This document shows, piece after piece, positions 44,109-51,329 of a stretch of DNA of 64,000 bases. Positions within the stretch are counted from its first letter, which is position 1; each line of letters starts with the position of its first letter. Below the pieces are notes generated by a model, which saw only the letters and a program-made list of their open reading frames with translations, did not search any database and had not been told where the DNA came from. The stretch is from positions 2,418,001 through 2,482,000 of the forward strand of contig CAXXEF010000001.1 in NCBI GenBank assembly GCA_963677825.2. The letters are read 5' to 3'. The DNA is from Sporobacter sp963677825. GTDB taxonomy: Bacteria; Bacillota; Clostridia; Oscillospirales; Oscillospiraceae. The position numbers were made by a program, and so were the translations under genes.

Positions 44109-44693
44109 CTAAAACTTATAATACCGAAAGATCAAATTGTCCGTGTTTTCAAGGACGAACTGGGCTTGCATTGATTTATTGTAGTGGGCGGCTGTTTTAA
44201 TAATTGATACCGACGAAGAAAAACCAAGTATATATCTGTTGTTTTCTGAGGTTGTGTAATCAAAATAGACCTGATTTTGTGCCACAGTTATTGATATGGA
44301 AATAATGGATTCTTCATCAAAGTGAATTTGATCGGCGTACTTTGCCGTTACTGTTTCATCTAGCTCGACGCTAGGCGTGCCGGTTTCGAGTAACGTCAAC
44401 ACGGCGTCGTCCTGCAGCAGCGCGGCTGCTAGTGCGTACTCCTCGCCCGTGATGATCACAGTTGGCATAATGGCAACAGCGTGTTGCAGCGTCAAGTATT
44501 TTGGGCTACCGTCTTGTGCCTCGCTTTTAACGTAAAACCGAACAATCAGAAAGGTGGACAGTACCATTACAACCGCCACGGTCAAAGCGATCCATAATCT
44601 GCGGCGCTGTTTTTTATTGTTCGATGCCGCTATGTCGACTGTATCGTTTACGCTCTGCATTTCAGATTCCTGTTCAAACGGATCGGACGCCAT
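44109..44693 (-). CDS. Single-pass membrane protein of unknown function
   Basis: A 194-residue protein starting at ATG 44693, 7 bases after AAGGAGG. Residues 1-30 are acidic and cytoplasmic with a following NKKQRRR stop-transfer, residues 33-55 are a membrane helix (LWIALTVAVVMVLSTFLIV), and the remaining 140 residues should be outside. No cysteines or enzyme motifs are seen. The family is not recognised. It is flanked by two nearly identical terminators. Confidence 0.7.
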   Translation of the reverse strand: MASDPFEQESEMQSVNDTVDIAASNNKKQRRRLWIALTVAVVMVLSTFLIVRFYVKSEAQDGSPKYLTLQHAVAIMPTVIITGEEYALAAALLQDDAVLTLLETGTPSVELDETVTAKYADQIHFDEESIISISITVAQNQVYFDYTTSENNRYILGFSSSVSIIKTAAHYNKSMQAQFVLENTDNLIFRYYKF

Positions 44694-44756
44694 CGGTCGC
44701 ACCTCCTTATGGTATTATTGACAATATTATACACCTAACGCAATCCATGCGCAAAT

Positions 44757-44792
44757 ATAAACGAGCGCCGTCGTATGACGGCGCTCGTATAT
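44757..44792. terminator. Terminator hairpin between GNAT and membrane protein genes
   Basis: Stem acgagcgccgtc / gacggcgctcgt with loop gtat. A- and T-rich on both sides, so it could work in either direction. Confidence 0.8.
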
Positions 44793-44974
44793 AATCGGCT
44801 GATTATCTCTTGGAGTATTAAACGGACTGTTTAACATTAGTTTATATAGTTTGTCTTGGCTTATATGGTTGATTATTGTAAGCAGGTGTTTTGCTTTCGT
44901 CGTATATCGCGTGTAGCTTTTTATAAAGTGTTGCACGATATTATTAAGTAACGACATTGTTTCATTGCCGAAGC

Positions 44975-45862
44975 CTATTTTATCATTTTCCTGTACACAT
45001 TGGCTTCACCAGTTTTAATAAATCCCACGGATTGATATAGTGCTTGTGCTGCCATGTTGTGAATCCACGTGCTAACATAAACATTTTGTATTTCTAATTT
45101 TCTTATCTCATTCAATCCAAAGCAAAGTGCTCTTAAAGATATGCCGCGTCGTCTGTAGCCTGGTATGCAAGCCACAGGCTCTAAAAGTGCCGATTGGCTA
45201 TTCCTATCAATCCACCACGAATAAAAACCTGCCATTTCGCCTGATGCCTTATCTCTGACAACATAATCCATTACGTTGATGTATGAATCTGAATGCATGA
45301 AATCAATATACATTTTTGCAGTAATTGGCTCACCTGTTGGTATATCAGCATACTTAACTCTATCAGGAATATCTGCTTCTTTAAGGGGTTCGATGATCAC
45401 ATCCGGCCACGCTTGTCTTTTGCTCTCCCAATCTGTTAGTTTTAACATTGATTGAAATCGTTCTTCTTTACCTTTTTGATATCCGAGTGCTACAAGAGTG
45501 TCGCACAGCTTACTGTTCATGTTATTTGAAACAGCGCAGATTTCTTCATTTTCTTTATATAATGACTCAATTGCACTAATAATTTGACGAGACAGAGCTT
45601 CATATTTTGGTGGAACCCGAATTTCGAATTTTTTATCTTCCAAATAGACTAATGCATAGCCAATTGTTATTTCTCCATAGTCAACCAATATGCCATAAGA
45701 AAATATATCCTGGGCCCCATTGCCAAACATATATCTATCGAATCCTATTCCACCAATATGATTCTGATAGAATCTTGTGCCGTTTTCCCTGCAAATAGTA
45801 CTTTCTATGTAACAAGCAACTCTATAATCATTTTCGGTAGCAAATTTGCGCAGTGTAATCAT
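44975..45862 (-). CDS. GNAT-family N-acetyltransferase, probably acquired
   Basis: A 295-residue acetyltransferase-like protein. The C-terminal third has the acetyl-CoA motif ACIPGYRRRGISLRALCFG, followed by YVSTWIHNMAAQALYQSVGF, a classic GNAT ending; the first 150 residues resemble a degenerate second GNAT unit. AAGGAG lies upstream of the ATG. The gene is clearly more AT-rich than its neighbours (A/T in most third positions), pointing to recent horizontal transfer. Substrate unknown. Confidence 0.88.
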   Translation of the reverse strand: MITLRKFATENDYRVACYIESTICRENGTRFYQNHIGGIGFDRYMFGNGAQDIFSYGILVDYGEITIGYALVYLEDKKFEIRVPPKYEALSRQIISAIESLYKENEEICAVSNNMNSKLCDTLVALGYQKGKEERFQSMLKLTDWESKRQAWPDVIIEPLKEADIPDRVKYADIPTGEPITAKMYIDFMHSDSYINVMDYVVRDKASGEMAGFYSWWIDRNSQSALLEPVACIPGYRRRGISLRALCFGLNEIRKLEIQNVYVSTWIHNMAAQALYQSVGFIKTGEANVYRKMIK

Positions 45863-45957
45863 TACAACCGCTCCTTGCTAATATAATCTGTTTGACCAGA
45901 TAATACCACAAACAAAGAATGAAGTCTAATTCTCCTGTGTAAGCATGCCTGCTGCAT

Positions 45958-45997
45958 AAAGAAGAAGCCCGACGCCATAAATGGCATCGAGCTTCTT
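45958..45997 (-). terminator. Terminator of rpsI
   Basis: Stem aagaagc-cga-gccat / atggc-tcg-gcttctt with loop aa; TTCTTTAT follows on the minus strand. Confidence 0.85.
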
Positions 45998-46047
45998 GTA
46001 TAAATGTGTGTTGTTTGATAGAGTACGATATCGCTGAATACCGCTGA

Positions 46048-46452
46048 TTATCTCTTTGAGAACTGCGGTGCGCGGCGTGCGGCTTTGAGGCCGTACTTTT
46101 TACGCTCTTTCATACGCGGATCGCGCGTGAGGAAGCCGGCGGCTTTGAGCGCCGGGCGGTACGTCTCGTCGACGAGCAGCAGCGCGCGAGCGATACCGTG
46201 ACGGATCGCGCCGGCCTGGCCGGTCACGCCGCCGCCCTTAACGGTTGCGACGATGTCGACCTTACCGGACATAGCGGTCGTTTCCAGCGGCTGGCGAACA
46301 ATCAGCTTGAGTGTTTCAAGACCGAAATAATCGTCCATTTCGCGGCCGTTGATGGTGATGGTGCCTGTTCCGCCGGGGAACAGGTGAACTCTGGCGACGG
46401 AGGATTTCCGACGACCTGTGCCGTACATATACGGTTTCTTACTTGTATACAT
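46048..46452 (-). CDS. rpsI: 30S ribosomal protein S9
   Basis: A 134-residue ribosomal protein. GTGRRKSSVARVHLFPG near the start and the C-terminal DPRMKERKKYGLKAARRAPQFSKR (given in parts: DPRMKERKKYG, KAARRAPQFSKR) are diagnostic; the basic tail ending SKR reaches the P-site tRNA. It follows rplM by 15 bases, the universal bacterial order. Confidence 0.98.
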   Translation of the reverse strand: MYTSKKPYMYGTGRRKSSVARVHLFPGGTGTITINGREMDDYFGLETLKLIVRQPLETTAMSGKVDIVATVKGGGVTGQAGAIRHGIARALLLVDETYRPALKAAGFLTRDPRMKERKKYGLKAARRAPQFSKR

Positions 46453-46467
46453 TCTGTCGATCCTCCC

Positions 46468-46899
46468 TTATGCCTGTGTCCAAATTTCGGGTTTCTGTGC
46501 TGCGTGCGTGTGCTCGGCGCCGCGGAACACGCGCAGACGGCGCAGGGCGCCCCGGTCGAGCGTGTTCTTAGCCAGCATGCCGCGCACGGCAAGCGTGACG
46601 GCCATCTCCGGCTTTTGCTCCATGAGCCGCTTATACTGCACTTCTTTGAGTCCGCCGACCCAGCCGCTGTGGCGGCGATAGTACTTCTGCAGCAGTTTGT
46701 TGCCGGTCAGCACCGCTTTTTCAGCGTTGATGACGATAACAAAGTCGCCGCAGTCGACGTTCGGCGTATAGGTGGTCTTGTGTTTACCGCGCAGCAGAAC
46801 GGCTGCTTGCGCTGCTGTACGTCCGAGCGGCTTTCCGGCCGCGTCAAGGATGTACCATTTGCGCTCGACGGTCTCCTTTTTGGCAAGCGTCGTTGACAT
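46468..46899 (-). CDS. rplM: 50S ribosomal protein L13
   Basis: A 143-residue ribosomal protein. ATG 46899 starts MSTTLAKKETVERKWYILDA. Motifs: GRTAAQAAVLLRGKHK, NVDCGDFVIVINAEK, KYYRRHSGWVGG and the late VRGMLAKNTL. Longer in-frame extension to 47043 would cross the promoter and is rejected. Confidence 0.98.
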   Translation of the reverse strand: MSTTLAKKETVERKWYILDAAGKPLGRTAAQAAVLLRGKHKTTYTPNVDCGDFVIVINAEKAVLTGNKLLQKYYRRHSGWVGGLKEVQYKRLMEQKPEMAVTLAVRGMLAKNTLDRGALRRLRVFRGAEHTHAAQKPEIWTQA

Positions 46900-46983
46900 G
46901 ACTGATCCTCCAATTATGATAGATAAGAATACTTTGACAAAAAAACGTATTAAACGTAAAATACGTGTAAATCGTGCCTTCCT

Positions 46984-47012
46984 GTTATAACATAACGTAT
47001 AAGTGAAGTCAA
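46984..47012 (-). promoter_or_regulatory. Promoter of rplM-rpsI
   Basis: Minus strand TTGACT (47012-47007), 17-bp spacer, TATAAC (46989-46984), giving a leader of about 80 nt in which an L13-binding site may lie. Confidence 0.65.
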
Positions 47013-47145
47013 GCAATCTTGGTACTATTTTAATTTGACGCATTGTAAACTCTAAAATACGCTATATATCTCCGATATACTCCGGAATGCTCGATATCAA
47101 TTTTACTTTTTATTTGACACAAAATGACCGACAATGAGGCGCTCT

Positions 47146-47883
47146 ATGAACAAATTTACAGGCCTCGTGCGCCGATGCGTCGAGGATTACCATATGATTG
47201 ACCACGGCGAGACGATCGCTGTCGGCGTGTCCGGCGGCAAGGATTCCGTCGCGCTTCTATGCGCCCTGCATAACCTGAGCAGGTACTATCCAAAGAAGTT
47301 CAAGCTGCATGCGCTGACGCTGTCGATGGGCTTTGACGGCATGGACTTTACGCCGATCCGCGCGCTGTGCGATAAACTTTGCATCCCGCTGACGCTGCGC
47401 GAATCGAACCTCGGGCCGCTCCTGTTTGAACAACGACGCGAGAAAAATCCCTGCGCGCTGTGCGCGAAGATGCGCCGCGGCGCGCTCAATGACTTGGCGC
47501 TTGAGCTGGGCATACGGAAAATCGCGCTCGCGCATCATTTTGACGATGCTGTCGAGACGTTTATGCTCTCGCTGTTCTACGAGGGGCGCATCGGCTGCTT
47601 CCAGCCGGTGACGTATATGAGCCGTACCGGCGTTACGCAGATCCGTCCGATGCTTTACGTCGGTGAGGGCGCTGTGCGCAGCCTTATCAAACGCCATGAC
47701 CTGCCGGTCGTTGAGAATGTATGCCCCATGAACGGCAAGTCAAAGCGAGAAGAAGTCAAGACGCTCATCAAGACGCTTAGCGCGGACTATCCGGATTTAA
47801 AAAGCAAGGTCTTCGGGGCGATGCAGCGCTATCCGCTTGAGGGCTGGGAAGCCGACTTTGCTCGCCGTCCGCTGCCGGAGTAA
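47146..47883 (+). CDS. TtcA-like PP-loop ATPase (tRNA 2-thiolation family)
   Basis: A 245-residue adenylating enzyme. The start at ATG 47146 follows GAGG. The PP-loop SGGKDSVALLCAL lies at residues about 29-41, CALCAKMRRG supplies a CxxC and VCPMNGKSKREEVK a third cysteine, the three-cysteine pattern that binds a [4Fe-4S] cluster in TtcA. TtcA thiolates C32 of tRNAs; relatives thiolate other bases, so the exact target remains open. Confidence 0.88.
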   Translation: MNKFTGLVRRCVEDYHMIDHGETIAVGVSGGKDSVALLCALHNLSRYYPKKFKLHALTLSMGFDGMDFTPIRALCDKLCIPLTLRESNLGPLLFEQRREKNPCALCAKMRRGALNDLALELGIRKIALAHHFDDAVETFMLSLFYEGRIGCFQPVTYMSRTGVTQIRPMLYVGEGAVRSLIKRHDLPVVENVCPMNGKSKREEVKTLIKTLSADYPDLKSKVFGAMQRYPLEGWEADFARRPLPE

Positions 47884-47908
47884 GCCGAGCAACCTGTCTG
47901 CGTCATTA

Positions 47909-47943
47909 AATAAACCCTCGCTGTTAGGCGAGGGTTTATTTAT
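47909..47943. terminator. Terminator of the TtcA-like gene
   Basis: Stem aaataaaccctcgc / gcgagggtttattt around tgtta, usable in both directions; it also closes the leftward small Cys-rich gene. Confidence 0.9.
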
Positions 47944-47958
47944 GTATATTGGTTGATT

Positions 47959-48180
47959 TCACATACGCCCCCTTGCCGCCAGCCGATGCGATGCACGCTT
48001 TCGGGCACGCGCAGCGGCGGCAGGTGTAGCCTGGAAAGGGCAGGGGAGGCGTTCTTTGAGGCAATAAACGTCGGACAGCGCGCGGCAGGCGGGCTTTCCG
48101 CTCTTGTCGATGTAGAAAGCGAAGCAATTGGGTCGCATAGACTCGCGACCGGGCAGGATCGTCAGTTTTCTGCGGGGCAT
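47959..48180 (-). CDS. Small Cys-rich protein, possibly frameshifted at its end
   Basis: A 73-residue protein beginning at ATG 48180 after AAAGGAG. The first half has spaced cysteines (RPNCFAFYIDKSGKPAC, VYCLKERLPCPF), a pattern of small clostridial metal-binding proteins that end in a CPFYKT-like motif. After CPF the annotated frame becomes Ala/Arg-rich without cysteines, while the neighbouring frame (to 47939) continues with YTCRRCACPKACIASAGG. Either the protein ends in an unstructured tail or a one-base shift has split it. Confidence 0.6.
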   Translation of the reverse strand: MPRRKLTILPGRESMRPNCFAFYIDKSGKPACRALSDVYCLKERLPCPFQATPAAAARARKRASHRLAARGRM

Positions 48181-48216
48181 TTCAATCTCCTTTAATCTTA
48201 TGGTGTTTACTGCGGG

Positions 48217-48675
48217 TTAAATCGCGTGGCCGGACGGGAAAAAGACGGGGGCGTGCTCGCAGCCGAGCAGTTCGGCACGCTCGTTGAGGCTCAGCTCGCT
48301 GAAACGCTCGTCCAGGCAGTCAGCGCAGAGCGTCTGACCGTCGTCCCAATCGTATAGCTCTTCGCCTTCGAAAACCTCATGGCCGCATCCGGCGGTGACG
48401 AATCGGCCGTCATCCGGCGCGTCGACAGGCGGCTCGGGATGCGTGATGGCCATGGGTGCCTCCTTCGTGTCGATGTATAAGCCGTCGTCCGGGTCGAAGG
48501 GCGCGGCAGACGGCGCACGCTTTTGCGTCACGGGTTCGTACATTAAGCACGCCTCGCGCGGACAGCCGCGTGAGCGGTACATAATCAGCATATAGTCGCA
48601 GGTTTTCGTGTACGTGCTGAAAAATCGGCAGTCAGGCCGGCAGGCGACAGGTGTGCGTTCTGGAATAATAGGCAT
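48217..48675 (-). CDS. Cys-rich hypothetical protein
   Basis: A 152-residue protein starting at ATG 48675 after AAAGGAG. The N-terminal 45 residues have five cysteines (CRPDCRFFSTYTKTC, GCPREAC), then a Pro/Asp-rich linker, and then a second zinc-ribbon-like part: TAGCGH ... LCADCLDERF ... GCEHAPV. It looks like two small metal-binding modules. It lies beside another small Cys-rich gene and diverges from the XRE regulator, whose operators occupy the shared promoter region. Function unknown. Confidence 0.7.
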   Translation of the reverse strand: MPIIPERTPVACRPDCRFFSTYTKTCDYMLIMYRSRGCPREACLMYEPVTQKRAPSAAPFDPDDGLYIDTKEAPMAITHPEPPVDAPDDGRFVTAGCGHEVFEGEELYDWDDGQTLCADCLDERFSELSLNERAELLGCEHAPVFFPSGHAI

Positions 48676-48724
48676 TTAGGACTCCTTTCACAATGTGCAT
48701 CTGGTTGATGTATGCCTCGAATTA

Positions 48725-48904
48725 CTACAAAATTGTTGTTGACGCCGCCGCTGGCATACTATATAGTAGGATTTGAAATTGCGTTAAAGGACTGTGGCGC
48801 AAGGTTTTTTAGCGAAGTTACAGACAGCGGTACAAAATTGTAGTGCGGTGCTATCACACCTACAATTTTGTATGACGTCAATAAAAAGTGCTACAATATT
48901 GTAG
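48725..48904 (+). promoter_or_regulatory. XRE promoter region with four TACAA-N2-TTGTA operators
   Basis: Operators: tacaaaattgtt (48726-48737), tacaaaattgta (48831-48842), tacaattttgta (48861-48872) and tacaatattgta (48892-48903). Promoter 1 is TTGACG (48739-48744), 17 bp, TATAGT (48762-48767), directly next to operator 1. A possible promoter 2, TTGTAT (48868-48873), 18 bp, TACAAT (48892-48897), overlaps operators 3 and 4. The layout implies autorepression by the XRE protein and perhaps control of the divergent Cys-rich gene. Confidence 0.8.
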
Positions 48905-48926
48905 CATTGTTAGGGGTGACAAAATT

Positions 48927-49319
48927 ATGTACGAACGATTGGACGCTTTGTTAAACGAGCGCGGTATTACGGCGTATAGACTGGCCAAAGATCTTGGCAT
49001 ATCACAAAGCAGCCTCAGCGAGTGGAAGCGCGGCAACAGTATTCCCAAGCATGAACGGCTTGTTAAAATTGCTGCGTATTTCAGTGTGCCTGTCAGCTAT
49101 CTGTCAGGCAGGGACAACGACGATATTAAGTCGGAAGAGGATGCGCTTATACTGAGCCGGCTGTTGTCGACGGCCGGAGAAAAGCTCGACACACCGGACT
49201 GGAGCGACGAACAGGCAAGACTAAACCTTGAATTATTCAGCACGCTTACTGAGGATAAGAAGCTGGAAGCGCTGCGGTATCTTCGTTATCTTGTAAATCT
49301 CTTAGAATCTGAAGAATAA
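48927..49319 (+). CDS. XRE-family helix-turn-helix transcriptional regulator
   Basis: A 130-residue repressor-type protein. ATG 48927 follows AGGGGTGACAAAATT. Residues 4-60 are the Cro/C1-type domain (ITAYRLAKDLGISQSSLSEWKRG, then HERLVKIAAYFSVPVSYLSG; quoted in parts). The C-terminal half is helical and acidic without recognised domain, perhaps for dimerisation. Four palindromes in its promoter region are the probable binding sites. Confidence 0.92.
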   Translation: MYERLDALLNERGITAYRLAKDLGISQSSLSEWKRGNSIPKHERLVKIAAYFSVPVSYLSGRDNDDIKSEEDALILSRLLSTAGEKLDTPDWSDEQARLNLELFSTLTEDKKLEALRYLRYLVNLLESEE

Positions 49320-49371
49320 TCGATGTGTCGCCGATGATCTTCTGCAGATGGATAAACTCTCGCTCTCTCAT
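49246..49371 (-). CDS. Possible 41-residue protein overlapping the xre 3' end
   Basis: ATG 49371 lies 10 bases after AAGGAGGG on the minus strand. The peptide starts MREREFIHLQKIIGDTSII and is charged and helical. Two thirds of it are antisense to the end of xre, so it may be chance, but the ribosome site is strong. Confidence 0.3.
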   Translation of the reverse strand: MREREFIHLQKIIGDTSIILQILRDLQDNEDTAALPASYPQ

Positions 49372-49831
49372 TAAGCACGCCCTCCTTGCATACAGAATTC
49401 CTGCATAAGGCAAATATAACATAAAATATAAAAAATGTAAATAAAAGGTATACATAAATAATCACGAAATATCCTGAAAAGCGTCAAAATACTTACATTG
49501 TTTACTTAACATAACATTATTGCGACAATGCAGAACGCTGCAAAATGGGAAAGTTGATAATATCATCATCCGGAAGGCTGAGTATTGTACGGATATGCCA
49601 GAAATAATGACATATGTCCGGAAATTCGATAGATAGACATAAAATTAATGCATAATTTGCTAACGGGTAAGAATTGCGTCTGAAAAGATCGAAATAGCAC
49701 ATTTAAGAAGCAAATAGCCAGTAAATTCAGCAAAATAAACAGATGCGTTATAATTAGCTCCGACACGTGTCGACTTCGTCGAAAAGCGCAGCAATTTACA
49801 ACGGGCAGGTTTTTTCGGCAGTATGGATAGT

Positions 49832-49865
49832 GAAAGACAGGGATTCGTTAGAATCCCTGTCTTTC
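49832..49865. terminator. Orphan terminator-like hairpin
   Basis: A perfect 15-bp stem gaaagacagggattc / gaatccctgtctttc closed by gtta. No intact gene ends nearby on either strand. Confidence 0.7.
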
Positions 49866-50137
49866 CAATCGAGCCTTTAGTCAGCTTAGAAATAATATTG
49901 TTATCGGATGCTTCTGCCGATTGTCCATATTTGGTTTACGGTACAGGATCGGCCCCTTACGTCGTTCAACTCAACCATCTCCCGGTATGACACGCTGCCC
50001 GATAAGTCTCTCTATGAACACCGTCGCTTCAACGCTTCGAAGCTACCTGTCGTGTCCGAGTTTATTTTGTGACATAAAACATTTATTATTCGACAAGATT
50101 TTGTCCAAATATCGCTTCTGGCGGAAAATGGTGCCGA

Positions 50138-50161
50138 TTGATAATTGCAATGCAATATCAA
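50138..50161. promoter_or_regulatory. Palindrome upstream of the SanA/YdcF-like gene
   Basis: ttgataattgcaatgcaatatcaa: an imperfect dyad with GATAAT-type half sites, loosely like a Fur/DtxR-family operator. Position 130 bases before the gene. The match is only suggestive. Confidence 0.3.
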
Positions 50162-50288
50162 TTATGCTACGCTTGAAATCGGAAATAGAAAAGACTTACA
50201 AATCATGACCGTGTGCCGTCAGCGTGTCACGGCTGCTGCTGTCACTAAAATCGGTGACAGCGTTTATAATTGTATTTGGCAGGGAATT

Positions 50289-50978
50289 ATGCGTAAAAAA
50301 ACAATAAAACGGCGACGACCGATACGCGCCGTCGCCGCAGTACTGGTGCTGATCGCAATACTTGGTGCGACGGCTGTCATCTATATTAATCGCATTGTCG
50401 TTGCCGAGGGGATGCGCTGGATCGTCACGGAGGACGAAGCGCGCGCTTTCCGTGTCACCGACTGCATTCTCGTACTCGGCGCCGGAGTTTACAATAATAA
50501 ATACCCTAGTGCCATGCTGGAGGACAGGCTCGAGGAGGGCATCCGGCTTTATAACCTCGGCGTATCCGACCGTCTTCTTATGAGCGGCGACAACGGCGCC
50601 GTGAATTATAACGAAGTCAAGGTGATGAAGGACTATGCGGTACGCGCCGGCGTACCGGGCGAACATATATTCCAAGACCATGCCGGTTTTTCTACTTATG
50701 AGAGCATGTACCGTGCGCGTGACATCTTTGCCGCGCAATCGATCGTTGTTGTGACGCAGGAGTATCATTTGTACCGCGCTTTGTATGTTGCGCACGCACT
50801 CGGGCTGGACGCAGTCGGCGTGACGTCGGATCCGCGGGCGCACGCCGGTCAGTCTCTGCGGGATGTGCGCGAGATGATTGCGCGCGTTAAGGATTACGTT
50901 TATTGCGTCATTAAGCCGCTGCCGACGTTTCTGGGTGAGGTGATCCCGGTCAACGGCGACGGCAGCGTGACGGATTAA
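50289..50978 (+). CDS. SanA/YdcF-like (DUF218) membrane-anchored protein
   Basis: A 229-residue protein with a basic start (MRKKTIKRRRP) and one membrane helix (residues 14-35). The DUF218 core reads DCILVLGAGVYNN, EDRLEEGIRLYNLGVSDRLLMSG and IVVVTQEYHLYRALYVA. I use ATG 50289, where the basic signal-anchor begins; the frame is open to 50145, but the extra part is not typical. SanA-type proteins affect envelope permeability; no reaction is known. Confidence 0.88.
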   Translation: MRKKTIKRRRPIRAVAAVLVLIAILGATAVIYINRIVVAEGMRWIVTEDEARAFRVTDCILVLGAGVYNNKYPSAMLEDRLEEGIRLYNLGVSDRLLMSGDNGAVNYNEVKVMKDYAVRAGVPGEHIFQDHAGFSTYESMYRARDIFAAQSIVVVTQEYHLYRALYVAHALGLDAVGVTSDPRAHAGQSLRDVREMIARVKDYVYCVIKPLPTFLGEVIPVNGDGSVTD

Positions 50979-50991
50979 CATGAACAAAATT

Positions 50992-51026
50992 GAAACGCCC
51001 GACGGGAATTGTCCCGTGGGCGTTTC
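50992..51026. terminator. Bidirectional terminator
   Basis: Stem gaaacgcc-gacggga / tcccgt-ggcgtttc around att. Closes the SanA-like gene (+) and the leftward 49-residue gene or RiPP-type operon (-). Confidence 0.85.
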
Positions 51027-51055
51027 TTGTTATTGAACGCAAGTATCCGATGGTG

Positions 51056-51205
51056 TTATGAAAGCTTCTGGAGCACGGCTTCAAGTGCCGCGCAGTCGGT
51101 GCAGCCATCCTTGCTGCCGCCCTCTTTGCATGTTGTGAGGCAGTGGCCAATGGACTTCTTCATCAGTTCGGCTTCTTGTTCAGTCAGTTGCAGTGTGATC
51201 ATCAT
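51056..51205 (-). CDS. Small four-cysteine protein, 49 residues
   Basis: ATG 51205 follows AAGGAGG by 5 bases. The peptide starts MMITLQLTEQEAELMKKS, then has HCLTTCKEGG and GCTDCAALEAVLQKLS. The cysteine pattern (C-x3-C and C-x2-C) suggests a small zinc or iron site between two helices. It is in the same direction as, and 124 bases downstream of, the thioredoxin-reductase fusion with no clear terminator between, so it may be the last gene of that operon. Confidence 0.6.
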   Translation of the reverse strand: MMITLQLTEQEAELMKKSIGHCLTTCKEGGSKDGCTDCAALEAVLQKLS

Positions 51206-51329
51206 GCGGCCTCCTTACATAGTTGCTTCAGTTATAGTATACGTCAAGTTGCGTAAAAACGAAACACTTGTCCGGAATTTTTTACGATCCGCCGTGATGG
51301 AGCAGATGCAATCTCGCTAAAAAGCCTGG

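Larger units (their letters stand above)
49372..50288. other. AT-rich, almost gene-free stretch
   Basis: About 0.9 kb without a supportable gene; 49420-49780 is very AT-rich compared with the rest of the window. It contains a strong hairpin (49832-49865), a short open frame at 49908-50072 (54 codons starting MLLPIVHIWFTVQDRP, no ribosome site) that may be a gene fragment, and a palindrome at 50138-50161. It looks like the scar of lost or acquired DNA. Confidence 0.5.

Noticed and set aside
44727..44957. AT-rich minus-strand open frame after the GNAT gene
   Set aside because: No ribosome site and it reads through the terminator hairpin at 44757-44792.
49517..49766. Minus-strand hydrophobic open frame
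   Set aside because: Lies in very AT-rich DNA where chance hydrophobic frames are expected; no ribosome site or neighbours.
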